DNA from: Acidobacteriota bacterium
GTDB lineage: Bacteria > Acidobacteriota > Terriglobia > Terriglobales > Acidobacteriaceae
Reading direction: 5' to 3'
DNA length: 8,023 nt
NCBI GenBank assembly: GCA_003223595.1
Contig: QHVR01000052.1
Location: 1-8,023, forward strand
In this document: one piece after another, positions 1 through 5,674 of the stretch
Numbering within the stretch: the first letter of the stretch is position 1
How the letters are laid out: each line of letters begins with the position of its first letter
Program-made: the position numbers and the translations under genes
Notes under the pieces: model-generated
Seen by the model: only the letters and a program-made list of their open reading frames with translations
What the model was told of the DNA's origin: nothing
The model's database searches: none

Positions 1-285
1 GTACAGCAAGCCCAATTCTTCGTAATTCCCGGCGGAGGGATTATCGAGGATGGTCGCTTCCAGTTCGTGAATGCGCTTGCGGCGCGGGAACATCTGAAAC
101 GAGTCCCGCAACAGGCCTGCGTCGGGAATCACTTCCAGCACGATGTAAACCAGCGCTCCCACCCAATGAAACAGGATCACCCACAGCCAGTAGAAGTTTG
201 GGCGTCGCCTGATGAAGTGTACGAGCGCAATGATGCGCAGGGCGATAGCCCACCACGAAAAAGCGAAAAAGAGAAACGATCGCAT
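1..285 (-). CDS. Membrane-anchored protein leading into probable TPR repeats (3' end cut by the window)
   Basis: The first 95 residues are visible; the frame is open to the left edge, so the C-terminal part is missing. Residues 4-25 and 31-53 are two hydrophobic segments, rich in Trp and Phe, separated by a basic RRRP turn. This resembles the short two-helix N-terminal module found in front of phospholipase D-like and some TPR proteins (PLDc_N type). From about residue 68 the chain becomes polar (RRKRIHELEATILDNPSAGN) and then YEELGLLY, which reads like the first helix of a tetratricopeptide repeat. The likely product is an inner-membrane protein with a cytoplasmic repeat domain that scaffolds other proteins; the partner cannot be told. 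The ATG at 285 has no clear Shine-Dalgarno sequence but lies 13 nt after an extended -10-like motif. The family call is moderate; the coding call is good because the hydropathy pattern is coherent. Confidence 0.72.
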   Translation of the reverse strand, partial: MRSFLFFAFSWWAIALRIIALVHFIRRRPNFYWLWVILFHWVGALVYIVLEVIPDAGLLRDSFQMFPRRKRIHELEATILDNPSAGNYEELGLLY

Positions 286-298
286 GCTGAAAAACGCA

Positions 299-307
299 CT
301 ATAGCAT
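299..307 (-). promoter_or_regulatory. Possible extended -10 promoter element of the membrane/TPR gene
   Basis: On the minus strand the sequence reads TGCTATAGT, an extended -10 (TGnTATAGT). No convincing -35 hexamer lies 16-18 nt upstream, which is tolerated when TGn is present. A start about 7 nt downstream would leave a leader of only about 7 nt before the ATG at 285, consistent with the absence of a ribosome binding site. Confidence 0.35.
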
Positions 308-376
308 GCAGCCGGGCGCGGGGAAGATCACCAAAGAAGGGAAGATAGTAATTGCCTGAAGCGAGCGTTAGTGCCT

Positions 377-922
377 CTATTTCTTCTTTTGCTGCGGGGC
401 TGTCGGCGGGGCGGCCGGTCCTGCCGACAGACTGTCCTTCACCGACTGCGGCAGCTTATTGGCGTTGGCGACCAGCAAGCTGACCTGCCACATCTGCGTG
501 TTCGAAAGCGTCTTCTGAAAACCCGGCATGCCCGTCATGCGGATTCCGCCAGCAACTTTCCAGTATGACTCTCCCGGAGGATCATCGGTGACGCCCTTGC
601 CTTGCATCAATTTTGGAGGATCCGGAAACATTCCCTTAGCGATGTCCGTCTCTTTGCCATCGGGAAGGCCGTGACAGACGGCGCAATTTTCTTTGTAGGC
701 TTGCGCTCCCGCCATCAAATTCGACTCATCCACCTGGATCGGCACTGTTTTGGGTACTTCCTTGCCCATGCGCGCGTGCAGTGCCATGCGTGCAAACATC
801 TTTTCAAAGGGCATCGGGGGCGCAGTCGTCGCCACTGGCGCCATACCCGTCATGAAGTAAAGATAAACAATGATCGGCACAAGAATGACTCCCAGGATCA
901 ACCCGAACACAAACTTGCCCAT
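377..922 (-). CDS. Membrane-anchored monohaem cytochrome c
   Basis: This 181-residue protein is a class I c-type cytochrome. Residues 3-24 form one hydrophobic segment without an obvious cleavage site, so it is probably an uncleaved anchor with the haem domain in the periplasm. A Pro/Ala linker (28-38) follows. The covalent haem motif CAVCH is at residues 80-84, and the likely distal ligand is Met132 in a GMPGF context. The C-terminus is a low-complexity Ala/Pro stretch ending in QQKKK. The chosen ATG has AGGAG 8 nt upstream; a longer reading from 997 would add 25 residues without membrane character and is disfavoured. It probably carries electrons between respiratory complexes, but the redox partner is not shown. 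The same-strand gene begins 91 nt downstream; the upstream neighbour is divergent. The cytochrome class is confident; the specific role is unknown. Confidence 0.9.
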   Translation of the reverse strand: MGKFVFGLILGVILVPIIVYLYFMTGMAPVATTAPPMPFEKMFARMALHARMGKEVPKTVPIQVDESNLMAGAQAYKENCAVCHGLPDGKETDIAKGMFPDPPKLMQGKGVTDDPPGESYWKVAGGIRMTGMPGFQKTLSNTQMWQVSLLVANANKLPQSVKDSLSAGPAAPPTAPQQKKK

Positions 923-1096
923 GTAACCTTCTCCTCGATGAACAATGGTCATTGATACTACCGTACATACAACCCAATCTGCAGTAATTGCACGCATGGC
1001 GCGTGTAAAAAATTGTCAAATCATTGTGCCCGCTAAAAACAGCAATTCGAATGCGACCCTTAGTAAACGGCAAAACCATAGCCAATATCGTCCTTC

Positions 1097-1105
1097 TGCT
1101 ACACT
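1097..1105 (+). promoter_or_regulatory. Possible extended -10 promoter element of the threonine synthase-like gene
   Basis: The sequence TGCTACACT matches an extended -10 element. No good -35 is visible at standard spacing. Transcription starting about 7 nt after it would give a leader of roughly 5 nt before the ATG at 1117, where no Shine-Dalgarno sequence is seen. That fits a near-leaderless mRNA. Confidence 0.35.
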
Positions 1106-1116
1106 CACCACCGTCG

Positions 1117-2337
1117 ATGCTCACTCATCTGGAATGCACTCGCTGCGGCGAGCACTATCCTGCGGACCGTCCGCAATCGGTCTGCCTCAAAGATGCAGGA
1201 GTTCTCTACGCACGCTACGACCTTGACAAGATCAAACGCACGTTCTCCGCGGCTCGTCTCGCGGGACGAACCCCTAGTATGTGGCGCTACGATGCCGTTC
1301 TGCCGGCGGCTGATCCGGTCACGCTGGGAGAAGGGTTTACCCCGATGCTCCCCAGCCGCGAGTTTCCCAACGTCTACATTAAGGATGAAGGCCTGAACCC
1401 CACCGGGTCGTTCAAAGCGCGCGGACTTTCTGCCGCCGTCACTATGGCTCGCCACTTCGGACTGAAGAAACTCGCCATTCCGTCCGCTGGAAATGCCGCA
1501 GGTGCTCTCGCGGCCTACGCCGCCGCTGCAAGCCTGGAAGCTCACATCTTCATGCCGAAAGATGTGCCCATGGCCAACCGGATTGAATGCGACTACTACG
1601 GCGCGCGCATCAGCTTTGTCGACGGACTGATTAGCGACTGCGCCCGCAAAGTGGCCGCCATGACAAGCGAGAGCTACTGGGAAAAAGAAGGATGGTTTGA
1701 CGTCTCCACGACCAAGGAGCCTTATCGTGTGGAAGGAAAGAAAACGATGGGCTACGAAGTCGCCGAACAGTTAGGCTGGCGAATGCCGCAAGGCATCATT
1801 TATCCGACGGGCGGCGGCGTCGGCTTGCTGGGGATGTGGAAGGCCTTCGAAGAAATGCAGGCGCTGGGATGGATTGGCCCGGAGCGGCCAAGGATGATTG
1901 TTGTGCAATCTGCGGGTTGTGCTCCGATCGTTAAAGCATGGGATGAAGGCAAACAGTCTGCTGAAATGTGGAAGGATGCGGCTACGCTCGCGTCTGGACT
2001 CCGAGTGCCGAAGCCCTATGGCGATTATCTTATTCTCGACATATTGAAAAGGAGCAAAGGTGCCGCTGTCAGCGCGACGGATGAAGAACTCGTGGAAGCG
2101 ACCCGCCACTGGGCGAAACATGAAGGAATTTTCGCCGCCCCGGAAGGCGCGGCCTGCCTGGTGGCTTACCGCAAATTGCGCGCCAGTGGATTCTTCAAGC
2201 CCGAAGACATCGTCGTTTTGTTCAACACGGGGAACGGTTTGAAATACCTGGATGTATTCGACGCGAATGCTGCGGGGACGCGCAGGTCCGCACGACCGGC
2301 GGCGCGTCAAATCGGCGGCATTATAGGGCCGTACTAG
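1117..2337 (+). CDS. thrC: Threonine synthase-like PLP-dependent enzyme
   Basis: The 406-residue product belongs to the fold-type II PLP family. Threonine synthase converts O-phosphohomoserine to threonine and phosphate in the cytoplasm. The N-terminus carries a reduced zinc-ribbon-like segment (C7xxC10, then only C23), followed by the YARYDL stretch seen in such N-termini. The Schiff-base lysine is K100 in NPTGSFKARG; SAGNAAG (123-129) and PTGGGVG (230-236) are the expected cofactor and phosphate loops, and FNTGNGLKY starts at residue 369. The motif reads SFKARG where canonical ThrC usually has SFKDRG, so a related lyase or dehydratase cannot be excluded. The ATG at 1117 is chosen because the cysteine segment starts right after it; upstream TTG 1024 and ATG 1051 would add unrelated residues. 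It is divergent from the cytochrome gene. The C-terminal GGIIGPY tail is intact. Confidence 0.85.
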   Translation: MLTHLECTRCGEHYPADRPQSVCLKDAGVLYARYDLDKIKRTFSAARLAGRTPSMWRYDAVLPAADPVTLGEGFTPMLPSREFPNVYIKDEGLNPTGSFKARGLSAAVTMARHFGLKKLAIPSAGNAAGALAAYAAAASLEAHIFMPKDVPMANRIECDYYGARISFVDGLISDCARKVAAMTSESYWEKEGWFDVSTTKEPYRVEGKKTMGYEVAEQLGWRMPQGIIYPTGGGVGLLGMWKAFEEMQALGWIGPERPRMIVVQSAGCAPIVKAWDEGKQSAEMWKDAATLASGLRVPKPYGDYLILDILKRSKGAAVSATDEELVEATRHWAKHEGIFAAPEGAACLVAYRKLRASGFFKPEDIVVLFNTGNGLKYLDVFDANAAGTRRSARPAARQIGGIIGPY

Positions 2338-2347
2338 GCTGCCGCCT

Positions 2348-2415
2348 TCTCTGTGAGCCTCTGTGTCCCTGTGGTAAAGCCGGTTCACCACAGGGGACAC
2401 AGGGGATCACAGAGA
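2348..2415. repeat. Long imperfect inverted repeat (CTCTGTG/CACAGAG arms)
   Basis: Two arms of 28 and 29 nt (2348-2375 and 2387-2415) flank an 11-nt loop. The outer TCTCTGTG pairs with CACAGAGA and the inner CTGTGGT pairs with ACCACAG; small bulges interrupt the middle. It begins 11 nt after the threonine synthase-like stop codon. It could serve as a bidirectional transcript end or mRNA 3' protector, although no U-tract follows. The sequence style resembles dispersed intergenic REP-like repeats rather than a gene-specific terminator. Confidence 0.75.
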
Positions 2416-2437
2416 TGCAGCTTGCTGCGCCTTCAGG

Positions 2438-2464
2438 CCTGCTAAGACGTAGCAGGCTACGTCT
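2438..2464. repeat. Palindrome with two alternative hairpins
   Basis: AGACGTAGC (2445-2453) and GCTACGTCT (2456-2464) are perfect 9-bp inverted arms separated by AG. An overlapping alternative stem pairs CCTGCT (2438-2443) with AGCAGG (2451-2456) across a 7-nt loop. Both cannot form at once. It lies 33 nt before the alanyl-tRNA editing gene, so it is in that gene's upstream region. It may be a second dispersed repeat element or a leader structure. Confidence 0.6.
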
Positions 2465-2496
2465 CTACAGTGCGGGTTCAAATAAAATAAAGGCGC

Positions 2497-3726
2497 ATGA
2501 CCGACCGGCTCTACTACCGCGACTCTTTTCTCTACGAATTTGAAGGCGAGATTTGCGACATCACCGAAACGCCGCGGCCAGCGGTCACTCTGGATCGTAC
2601 TGCTTTTTATCCGACTAGCGGCGGGCAAATCCACGACACCGGCTGGATCACTTCGAGCGGGGCGAAACACCGGGTTACCGAAGTTGCCGATACCGAAGGC
2701 GGAGGAGTGGTCCATTATCTAGAAGCTCCGGTAAAAGAGTTGGCTCCGGGAAGCCGTATCCGAGGTGAAGTCGACGTTGTCCGGCGGCGCGATCACATGC
2801 AGCAGCATTCGGGACAGCACATCCTGTCCGCCGCTTTCGTCCGCCTCTTTAATATGCCTACGGTATCGTTCCACATGGCCGACGATTATTGCTCCATCGA
2901 CCTTGATACTCTGAGCTTGACCAAGGAACAAATCGAATCCGCTGAGCGTCTCGCCAACGAAGTCATCCTGGAGAATCGTCCCGTCGATATCCGTTTTGTC
3001 ACGCGTGAAGAAGCAGGGAAGCTCGGCTTGCGGAAGATACCTCCGACCGAACGCGACGAACTCCGGTTGATCGACATTACCGACTTCGATCTGACGGCCT
3101 GTGGTGGCACGCACGTCCGGCAGACAGGACAAATCGGATGCATTCTGCTCCGCAAGACGGAGAAAGTTCGCCAAGGATACCGCGTGGAATTTGTAGCGGG
3201 GCTGCGCGCCGTTGCTGCCGCTCGGCGGGACTTCACGACGCTGACCGAAACTGCCGCCTTGTTCTCAGACCATATTTACGACCTGCCGCAACAGGCAACA
3301 AAATCTTTGGAAGAAATCAAGGCTCTGCGCAAACAACTCGCCGAATCCCTGGAAGAACTGGCGGCAGCGCAAGCCGCGGCCCTGCTGGCCGAGACTCCCG
3401 AAGTTGCCGGACGCAAACTCGTGGTGCGCGTATTCTCCGATCGCGACGTGAATTTCCTGAAATTGTCCGCCCAGAAATTAACCCGGCTCGCGCCAAACGT
3501 GGTTACGTTGCTCGGCACCACTTCTCCGCAGCCGGCCTTGGTGTTCGCACAATCGGGCGGACAGCCGTTCGACATGGGTGCGCGTATGAAGGAAATTGTG
3601 GCGCGATTCGGAGGGCGCGGTGGCGGCAGCAAGGACATGGCCCAGGGAGGCATTGCCGATTCGTCGCAGATTGAGGCTGCCCTCGCCGATGCCAGGGCAT
3701 CAGTGGCGCAAGCTAAGGCGGAGTAG
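2497..3726 (+). CDS. Stand-alone alanyl-tRNA editing protein with DHHA1 domain (long AlaX/Aarsd1-like)
   Basis: The 409-residue product looks like an alanyl-tRNA synthetase lacking the aminoacylation and tRNA-recognition halves. Residues 1-95 form the small beta domain seen before the editing site, with YPTSGGQ at 38-44. The editing domain has HSGQH (104-108) and CGGTH (202-206), the HxxxH and CxxxH zinc ligands of the active site. A charged coiled-coil-like helix lies at about 268-295. The C-terminal DHHA1 domain ends with the glycine loop GGRGGGS at 372-378. Proteins of this type hydrolyse Ser- or Gly-mischarged tRNA(Ala) in trans in the cytoplasm. The length fits long AlaX proteins with a C-Ala tail. 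The ATG at 2497 has AAAGG only 3 nt away, a weak site. All zinc ligands are present, so it is probably active. Its stop lies 4 bp from the convergent small gene. Confidence 0.92.
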   Translation: MTDRLYYRDSFLYEFEGEICDITETPRPAVTLDRTAFYPTSGGQIHDTGWITSSGAKHRVTEVADTEGGGVVHYLEAPVKELAPGSRIRGEVDVVRRRDHMQQHSGQHILSAAFVRLFNMPTVSFHMADDYCSIDLDTLSLTKEQIESAERLANEVILENRPVDIRFVTREEAGKLGLRKIPPTERDELRLIDITDFDLTACGGTHVRQTGQIGCILLRKTEKVRQGYRVEFVAGLRAVAAARRDFTTLTETAALFSDHIYDLPQQATKSLEEIKALRKQLAESLEELAAAQAAALLAETPEVAGRKLVVRVFSDRDVNFLKLSAQKLTRLAPNVVTLLGTTSPQPALVFAQSGGQPFDMGARMKEIVARFGGRGGGSKDMAQGGIADSSQIEAALADARASVAQAKAE

Positions 3727-3730
3727 CGGC

Positions 3731-3892
3731 TCAAACCCTAGGCTTGGGACCATCCGCCGGTCCCATCGGCTTGCTGGCTCGAATGGCTCGCACGTAGCAC
3801 TGTTCATGCACGGCCTTACCCAGTTCGTTGATTCGGGCCTTTTCCAGCAGCACCGGCTTTTTGCACAGCTCACAAAGGACTGAAATGGACAT
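3731..3892 (-). CDS. 53-residue protein with LIM-like Cys2-His-Cys zinc site
   Basis: This small protein has C7-x2-C10, then 18 residues, then H29-x2-C32. That spacing matches the first zinc module of a LIM-type finger (CX2C-X16-23-HX2C). The tail after residue 36 is basic and proline-rich (KPMGPADGPKPRV). The ATG at 3892 is preceded by GGGAGG at an ideal distance, which is why it is preferred over the longer in-frame reading from 4021, whose start lies inside the insertion sequence. I do not recognise a named family. It may bind a metal and a protein or nucleic acid partner. A sigma70-like promoter lies directly upstream, next to the insertion sequence. It converges on the tRNA-editing gene with a 4-bp gap. 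Coding is supported by the ribosome binding site and the ordered Cys/His spacing. Confidence 0.68.
   Translation of the reverse strand: MSISVLCELCKKPVLLEKARINELGKAVHEQCYVRAIRASKPMGPADGPKPRV
3745..3765. terminator. Possible hairpin between convergent genes
   Basis: TGGGACC and GGTCCCA form a perfect 7-bp stem around a 7-nt loop. It starts 18 nt after the stop of the tRNA-editing gene and lies inside the last codons of the convergent small gene. There is no T-tract on either strand, so intrinsic termination is only a possibility. Confidence 0.3.
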
Positions 3893-3936
3893 AAAGCGCC
3901 TCCCGAAGTGGCCAGGGCGACGAGCAAATTGGCGAG

Positions 3937-3966
3937 AGCATAGCCCGATTCGCATTCCAGTGTCAA
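3937..3966 (-). promoter_or_regulatory. Sigma70-like promoter of the 53-residue protein gene
   Basis: On the minus strand a perfect -35 (TTGACA, 3966-3961) is followed after 18 nt by a -10-like TATGCT (3942-3937). Transcription would start near 3930, giving a leader of about 38 nt that contains the GGGAGG ribosome binding site. The left copy of the insertion sequence's target duplication starts at 3966, the first base of the -35, so the element inserted immediately upstream of this promoter. Confidence 0.5.
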
Positions 3967-3983
3967 AGTAATTCACACGTTTT
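3966..3983. repeat. Left target-site duplication of the insertion sequence
   Basis: This 18-bp segment (AAGTAATTCACACGTTTT) recurs at 5427-5443 in direct orientation with one T missing. It abuts the left terminal inverted repeat of the insertion sequence. The length fits the longer target duplications known in the IS1202 group. Confidence 0.75.
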
Positions 3984-4034
3984 GTCATACCACAATAGAA
4001 ATGTCCCCGTCTCATCGACAATAGAAATGTCCCC
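3984..4034. repeat. Left end of the insertion sequence: terminal inverted repeat plus tandem inner copy
   Basis: The outer motif CCACAATAGAAATGTCCCC (3990-4008) is repeated as GACAATAGAAATGTCCCC (4017-4034). Sixteen bases from ACAATAG onward are identical. These are probably paired transposase binding sites. Confidence 0.75.
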
Positions 4035-4045
4035 TGGTTGTAGGT

Positions 4046-5344
4046 TCACCAAGCCGCAGAAAAGATCGGCGTTTTCATTTGCTGATATCGATTTCTTCTC
4101 CAGGGATGATTAGGCGACGGAGTGCAGGATTTGGGTTTAGGGGATGGGGGCGCGGGGGAAGGGGCAGCGCCCCTTCCCTCGCTCAGCTCTTTAGAAGCCG
4201 GTTTCACTTCGCGGAACAGCAGATGGTGATCGCGATAGTGAATAGCCGTCTCCCCAGCTTGGTTCTCCCGCACCATGACGCGACTCTTCGCCGGTATTCT
4301 GGGACGGCTGGGCCGCTCCAGTTGCAACAGCCGGTTCTGGTAGCGCACTACCCAGTCTTCACTCAGCACCCGTTCTTCCTCCAGGCAGAAGACTTCGTCC
4401 AGTTGCCGCGCCGTCGGGCGTCGCCGGTGATAATCGGCATGCGCCGCCGCGGCATGCGCATAGTGCCGGTTGTGCTCGGCTAGGTAGTGCGCGTCCAGAT
4501 ACGCATTGGCCTGCTCGTAGGTGGCGATCCCAGACAGCCGCAGTTTCTTCACCAGCCGATCCTGATGCGTGCCGTGTGCCCGCTCGACTCTTCCCTTGGC
4601 TTGCGGAGAACTGGCGGCAATGATCTCGATGCCCAGCTTGGCGCACATGCGCCCAAACTGCGTCACGGCCGGCTCTCCCCGCATGCGCTCCTGGGCATTG
4701 GGTGGGCGCACATAGACGTTCTTCCAGTCCGTGTACAGCGCTTGCGGCACCCCATAGCGCTCGATCCAGCGCCGCAACACCGCCACCGCCGCCCAGATCG
4801 ATTCCTCCGCCGTGAACCAGGCCACGGCCGTGGTCGTGGCGTCATCGACCATGTGCATCAGACAGCCGCGCGGCCCACGCCCTTCCAGCCACTGGTGAAA
4901 GCTTCCGTCCAACTGCACCAACTCGCCGAAGTGTGCCTTGGCTTCGCGTCGCTGCCGATACGGTTCCCGTCGCCGTTGCCTCTGCCAGCATCCCGCCTCT
5001 TTCAACCACCGCCGCAGCGTCTCGGCGTGCACCTGCAGGCCGTCATCGCTCGCCAGGTGCTCACACGCCAACGTTGGGCCGAAGTCCTCATAACGGGTCT
5101 TTACCTGCTTCAGCACCGCAGCTCGAAACTCTGTCCCGTATGCCCGGTTCGACACCCGCCCACAGTTGCCGTGCTGCAGCGCCTTGGCTCCTCCTGCCCG
5201 ATACCGCGCCCAGATCCGCTTGCTCTGCCGATAACTCAACCCCAGCATCTCTGCCGCTTCGCACAGTCGCAGGCTACCCGCCTTCACTCTCCCCATTACT
5301 TCCACTCGGCTCAGTTCCTTCCGGCTCAATCCCGTTCTCCCCAA
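4046..5344 (-). CDS. DDE transposase, IS1202 group (ISNCY family)
   Basis: The 432-residue transposase cuts and joins the ends of its own element. Residues 24-44 (LRLCEAAEMLGLSYRQSKRIW) are a helix-turn-helix DNA-binding segment, and a second DNA-binding helical region follows to about 120. The catalytic core is RNase H-like: D146 in VQLDGSFHQW, D206 in LYTDWKNV and E254 in KGRVERAHGT. The spacing of 60 then 48 residues and the motifs SSPQAKGRVER and TQFGR are characteristic of ISNCY/IS1202 transposases. The C-terminus from about 390 is a Pro/Ser/Lys-rich tail of low complexity that ends close to the left inner repeat. The start is TTG at 5344, chosen because a perfect AAGGAGG lies 8 nt upstream; the next ATG (residue 17) has no such site. 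No frameshift or stop interrupts the frame, so the enzyme looks intact. Confidence 0.92.
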   Translation of the reverse strand: MGRTGLSRKELSRVEVMGRVKAGSLRLCEAAEMLGLSYRQSKRIWARYRAGGAKALQHGNCGRVSNRAYGTEFRAAVLKQVKTRYEDFGPTLACEHLASDDGLQVHAETLRRWLKEAGCWQRQRRREPYRQRREAKAHFGELVQLDGSFHQWLEGRGPRGCLMHMVDDATTTAVAWFTAEESIWAAVAVLRRWIERYGVPQALYTDWKNVYVRPPNAQERMRGEPAVTQFGRMCAKLGIEIIAASSPQAKGRVERAHGTHQDRLVKKLRLSGIATYEQANAYLDAHYLAEHNRHYAHAAAAHADYHRRRPTARQLDEVFCLEEERVLSEDWVVRYQNRLLQLERPSRPRIPAKSRVMVRENQAGETAIHYRDHHLLFREVKPASKELSEGRGAAPSPAPPSPKPKSCTPSPNHPWRRNRYQQMKTPIFSAAW

Positions 5345-5352
5345 TCGCGGTT

Positions 5353-5359
5353 CCTCCTT
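5353..5359 (-). promoter_or_regulatory. Ribosome binding site fixing the TTG start of the transposase
   Basis: The minus strand reads AAGGAGG, a full anti-16S match, 8 nt before the TTG at 5344. It is the strongest such site in the window and decides in favour of TTG over the internal ATG 16 codons later. Confidence 0.75.
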
Positions 5360-5376
5360 GCCGAAGGAACTCTAAA

Positions 5377-5426
5377 GGGGACACTTCTAATGTGGTCTCA
5401 AGGGGACACTTTCAATGTGGTTCAAC
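5377..5426. repeat. Right end of the insertion sequence: terminal inverted repeat plus tandem inner copy
   Basis: GGGGACACTTCTAATGTGGT (5377-5396) and GGGGACACTTTCAATGTGGT (5402-5421) are tandem near-copies differing at two positions. In reverse complement they match the paired motifs at the left end. The outer copy continues to the target duplication at 5427. Confidence 0.75.
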
Positions 5427-5443
5427 AAGTAATCACACGTTTT
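5427..5443. repeat. Right target-site duplication of the insertion sequence
   Basis: AAGTAATCACACGTTTT repeats the left-flank segment 3966-3983 with a single-base deletion. It directly follows the right terminal repeat. Confidence 0.75.
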
Positions 5444-5674
5444 TAAACTCTCCGATTTCACGCAATTTTCAGCCATCACGGTTGTAATGGCCCGGGTAAC
5501 ATCCAGCACCTGCGAGCAGGGAAGGCAGCCCCGAATCCAGCCTTTCCCGAATCTGGGCCTTTGGTTTCCCGCTTTCGGGAGACCGGAGGGAGAGGACCGC
5601 CCTAAGTCACTGGAATATCTTGATGCGGGTGCTACAATTTTGCTGTCAACGCTCCTTGTCCCAGAGGAGGTCCT
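5444..5674. other. Intergenic stretch between the insertion sequence and the small cytochrome gene
   Basis: No convincing gene is seen. It holds a weak TCCCG/CGGGA hairpin (5567-5580), a nearby direct repeat of CCCGAATC/CCCGAATC-like words around 5530-5555, and an extended -10-like motif near its right end. Before the insertion this stretch would have been joined to the promoter region of the 53-residue gene. Confidence 0.5.
5630..5638 (+). promoter_or_regulatory. Possible extended -10 promoter element of the small cytochrome c gene
   Basis: TGCTACAAT is a good extended -10 (TGnTACAAT). The -35 at 17 nt spacing (CTGGAA) matches only weakly. A start near 5645 would give a leader of about 30 nt carrying the GAGGAGG ribosome binding site at 5664-5670. 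Confidence 0.4.

Larger units (their letters stand above)
3984..5426. mobile_element. IS1202-type (ISNCY) insertion sequence, about 1443 bp
   Basis: The element is bounded by imperfect 25-bp terminal inverted repeats (3984-4008 and 5402-5426), which match at 18 of 25 positions and start with GT. Each end has a second, inner copy of the TAGAANTGTCCCC-type motif, so the ends are tandem: left copies end at 4008 and 4034, right copies begin at 5402 and 5377, a period of 25-26 bp. One transposase gene on the minus strand fills the interior. A 17/18-bp direct duplication flanks the element. The transposase frame, its ribosome binding site and both ends are intact, so it may still be active, but the one-base difference between the duplications suggests that the insertion is not brand new. 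Confidence 0.85.

Noticed and set aside
41..256. Minus-strand frame inside the left gene
   Set aside because: It is a shadow of the membrane/TPR frame that starts at 285, which has two clear membrane segments.
1014..1019. Perfect TTGACA on the minus strand upstream of the first cytochrome
   Set aside because: No acceptable -10 hexamer lies 16-18 nt downstream, so I do not call a promoter here.
3966..3983. Possible dif/Xer site as target of the insertion sequence
   Set aside because: Some IS1202-type elements insert next to Xer sites, but this segment lacks the paired XerC/XerD-type arms.
4487..5446. Long open frame on the plus strand through the insertion sequence
   Set aside because: It is antisense to the transposase, has low-complexity Pro/Arg/Leu composition, and no motif; the transposase on the minus strand has clear catalytic motifs.
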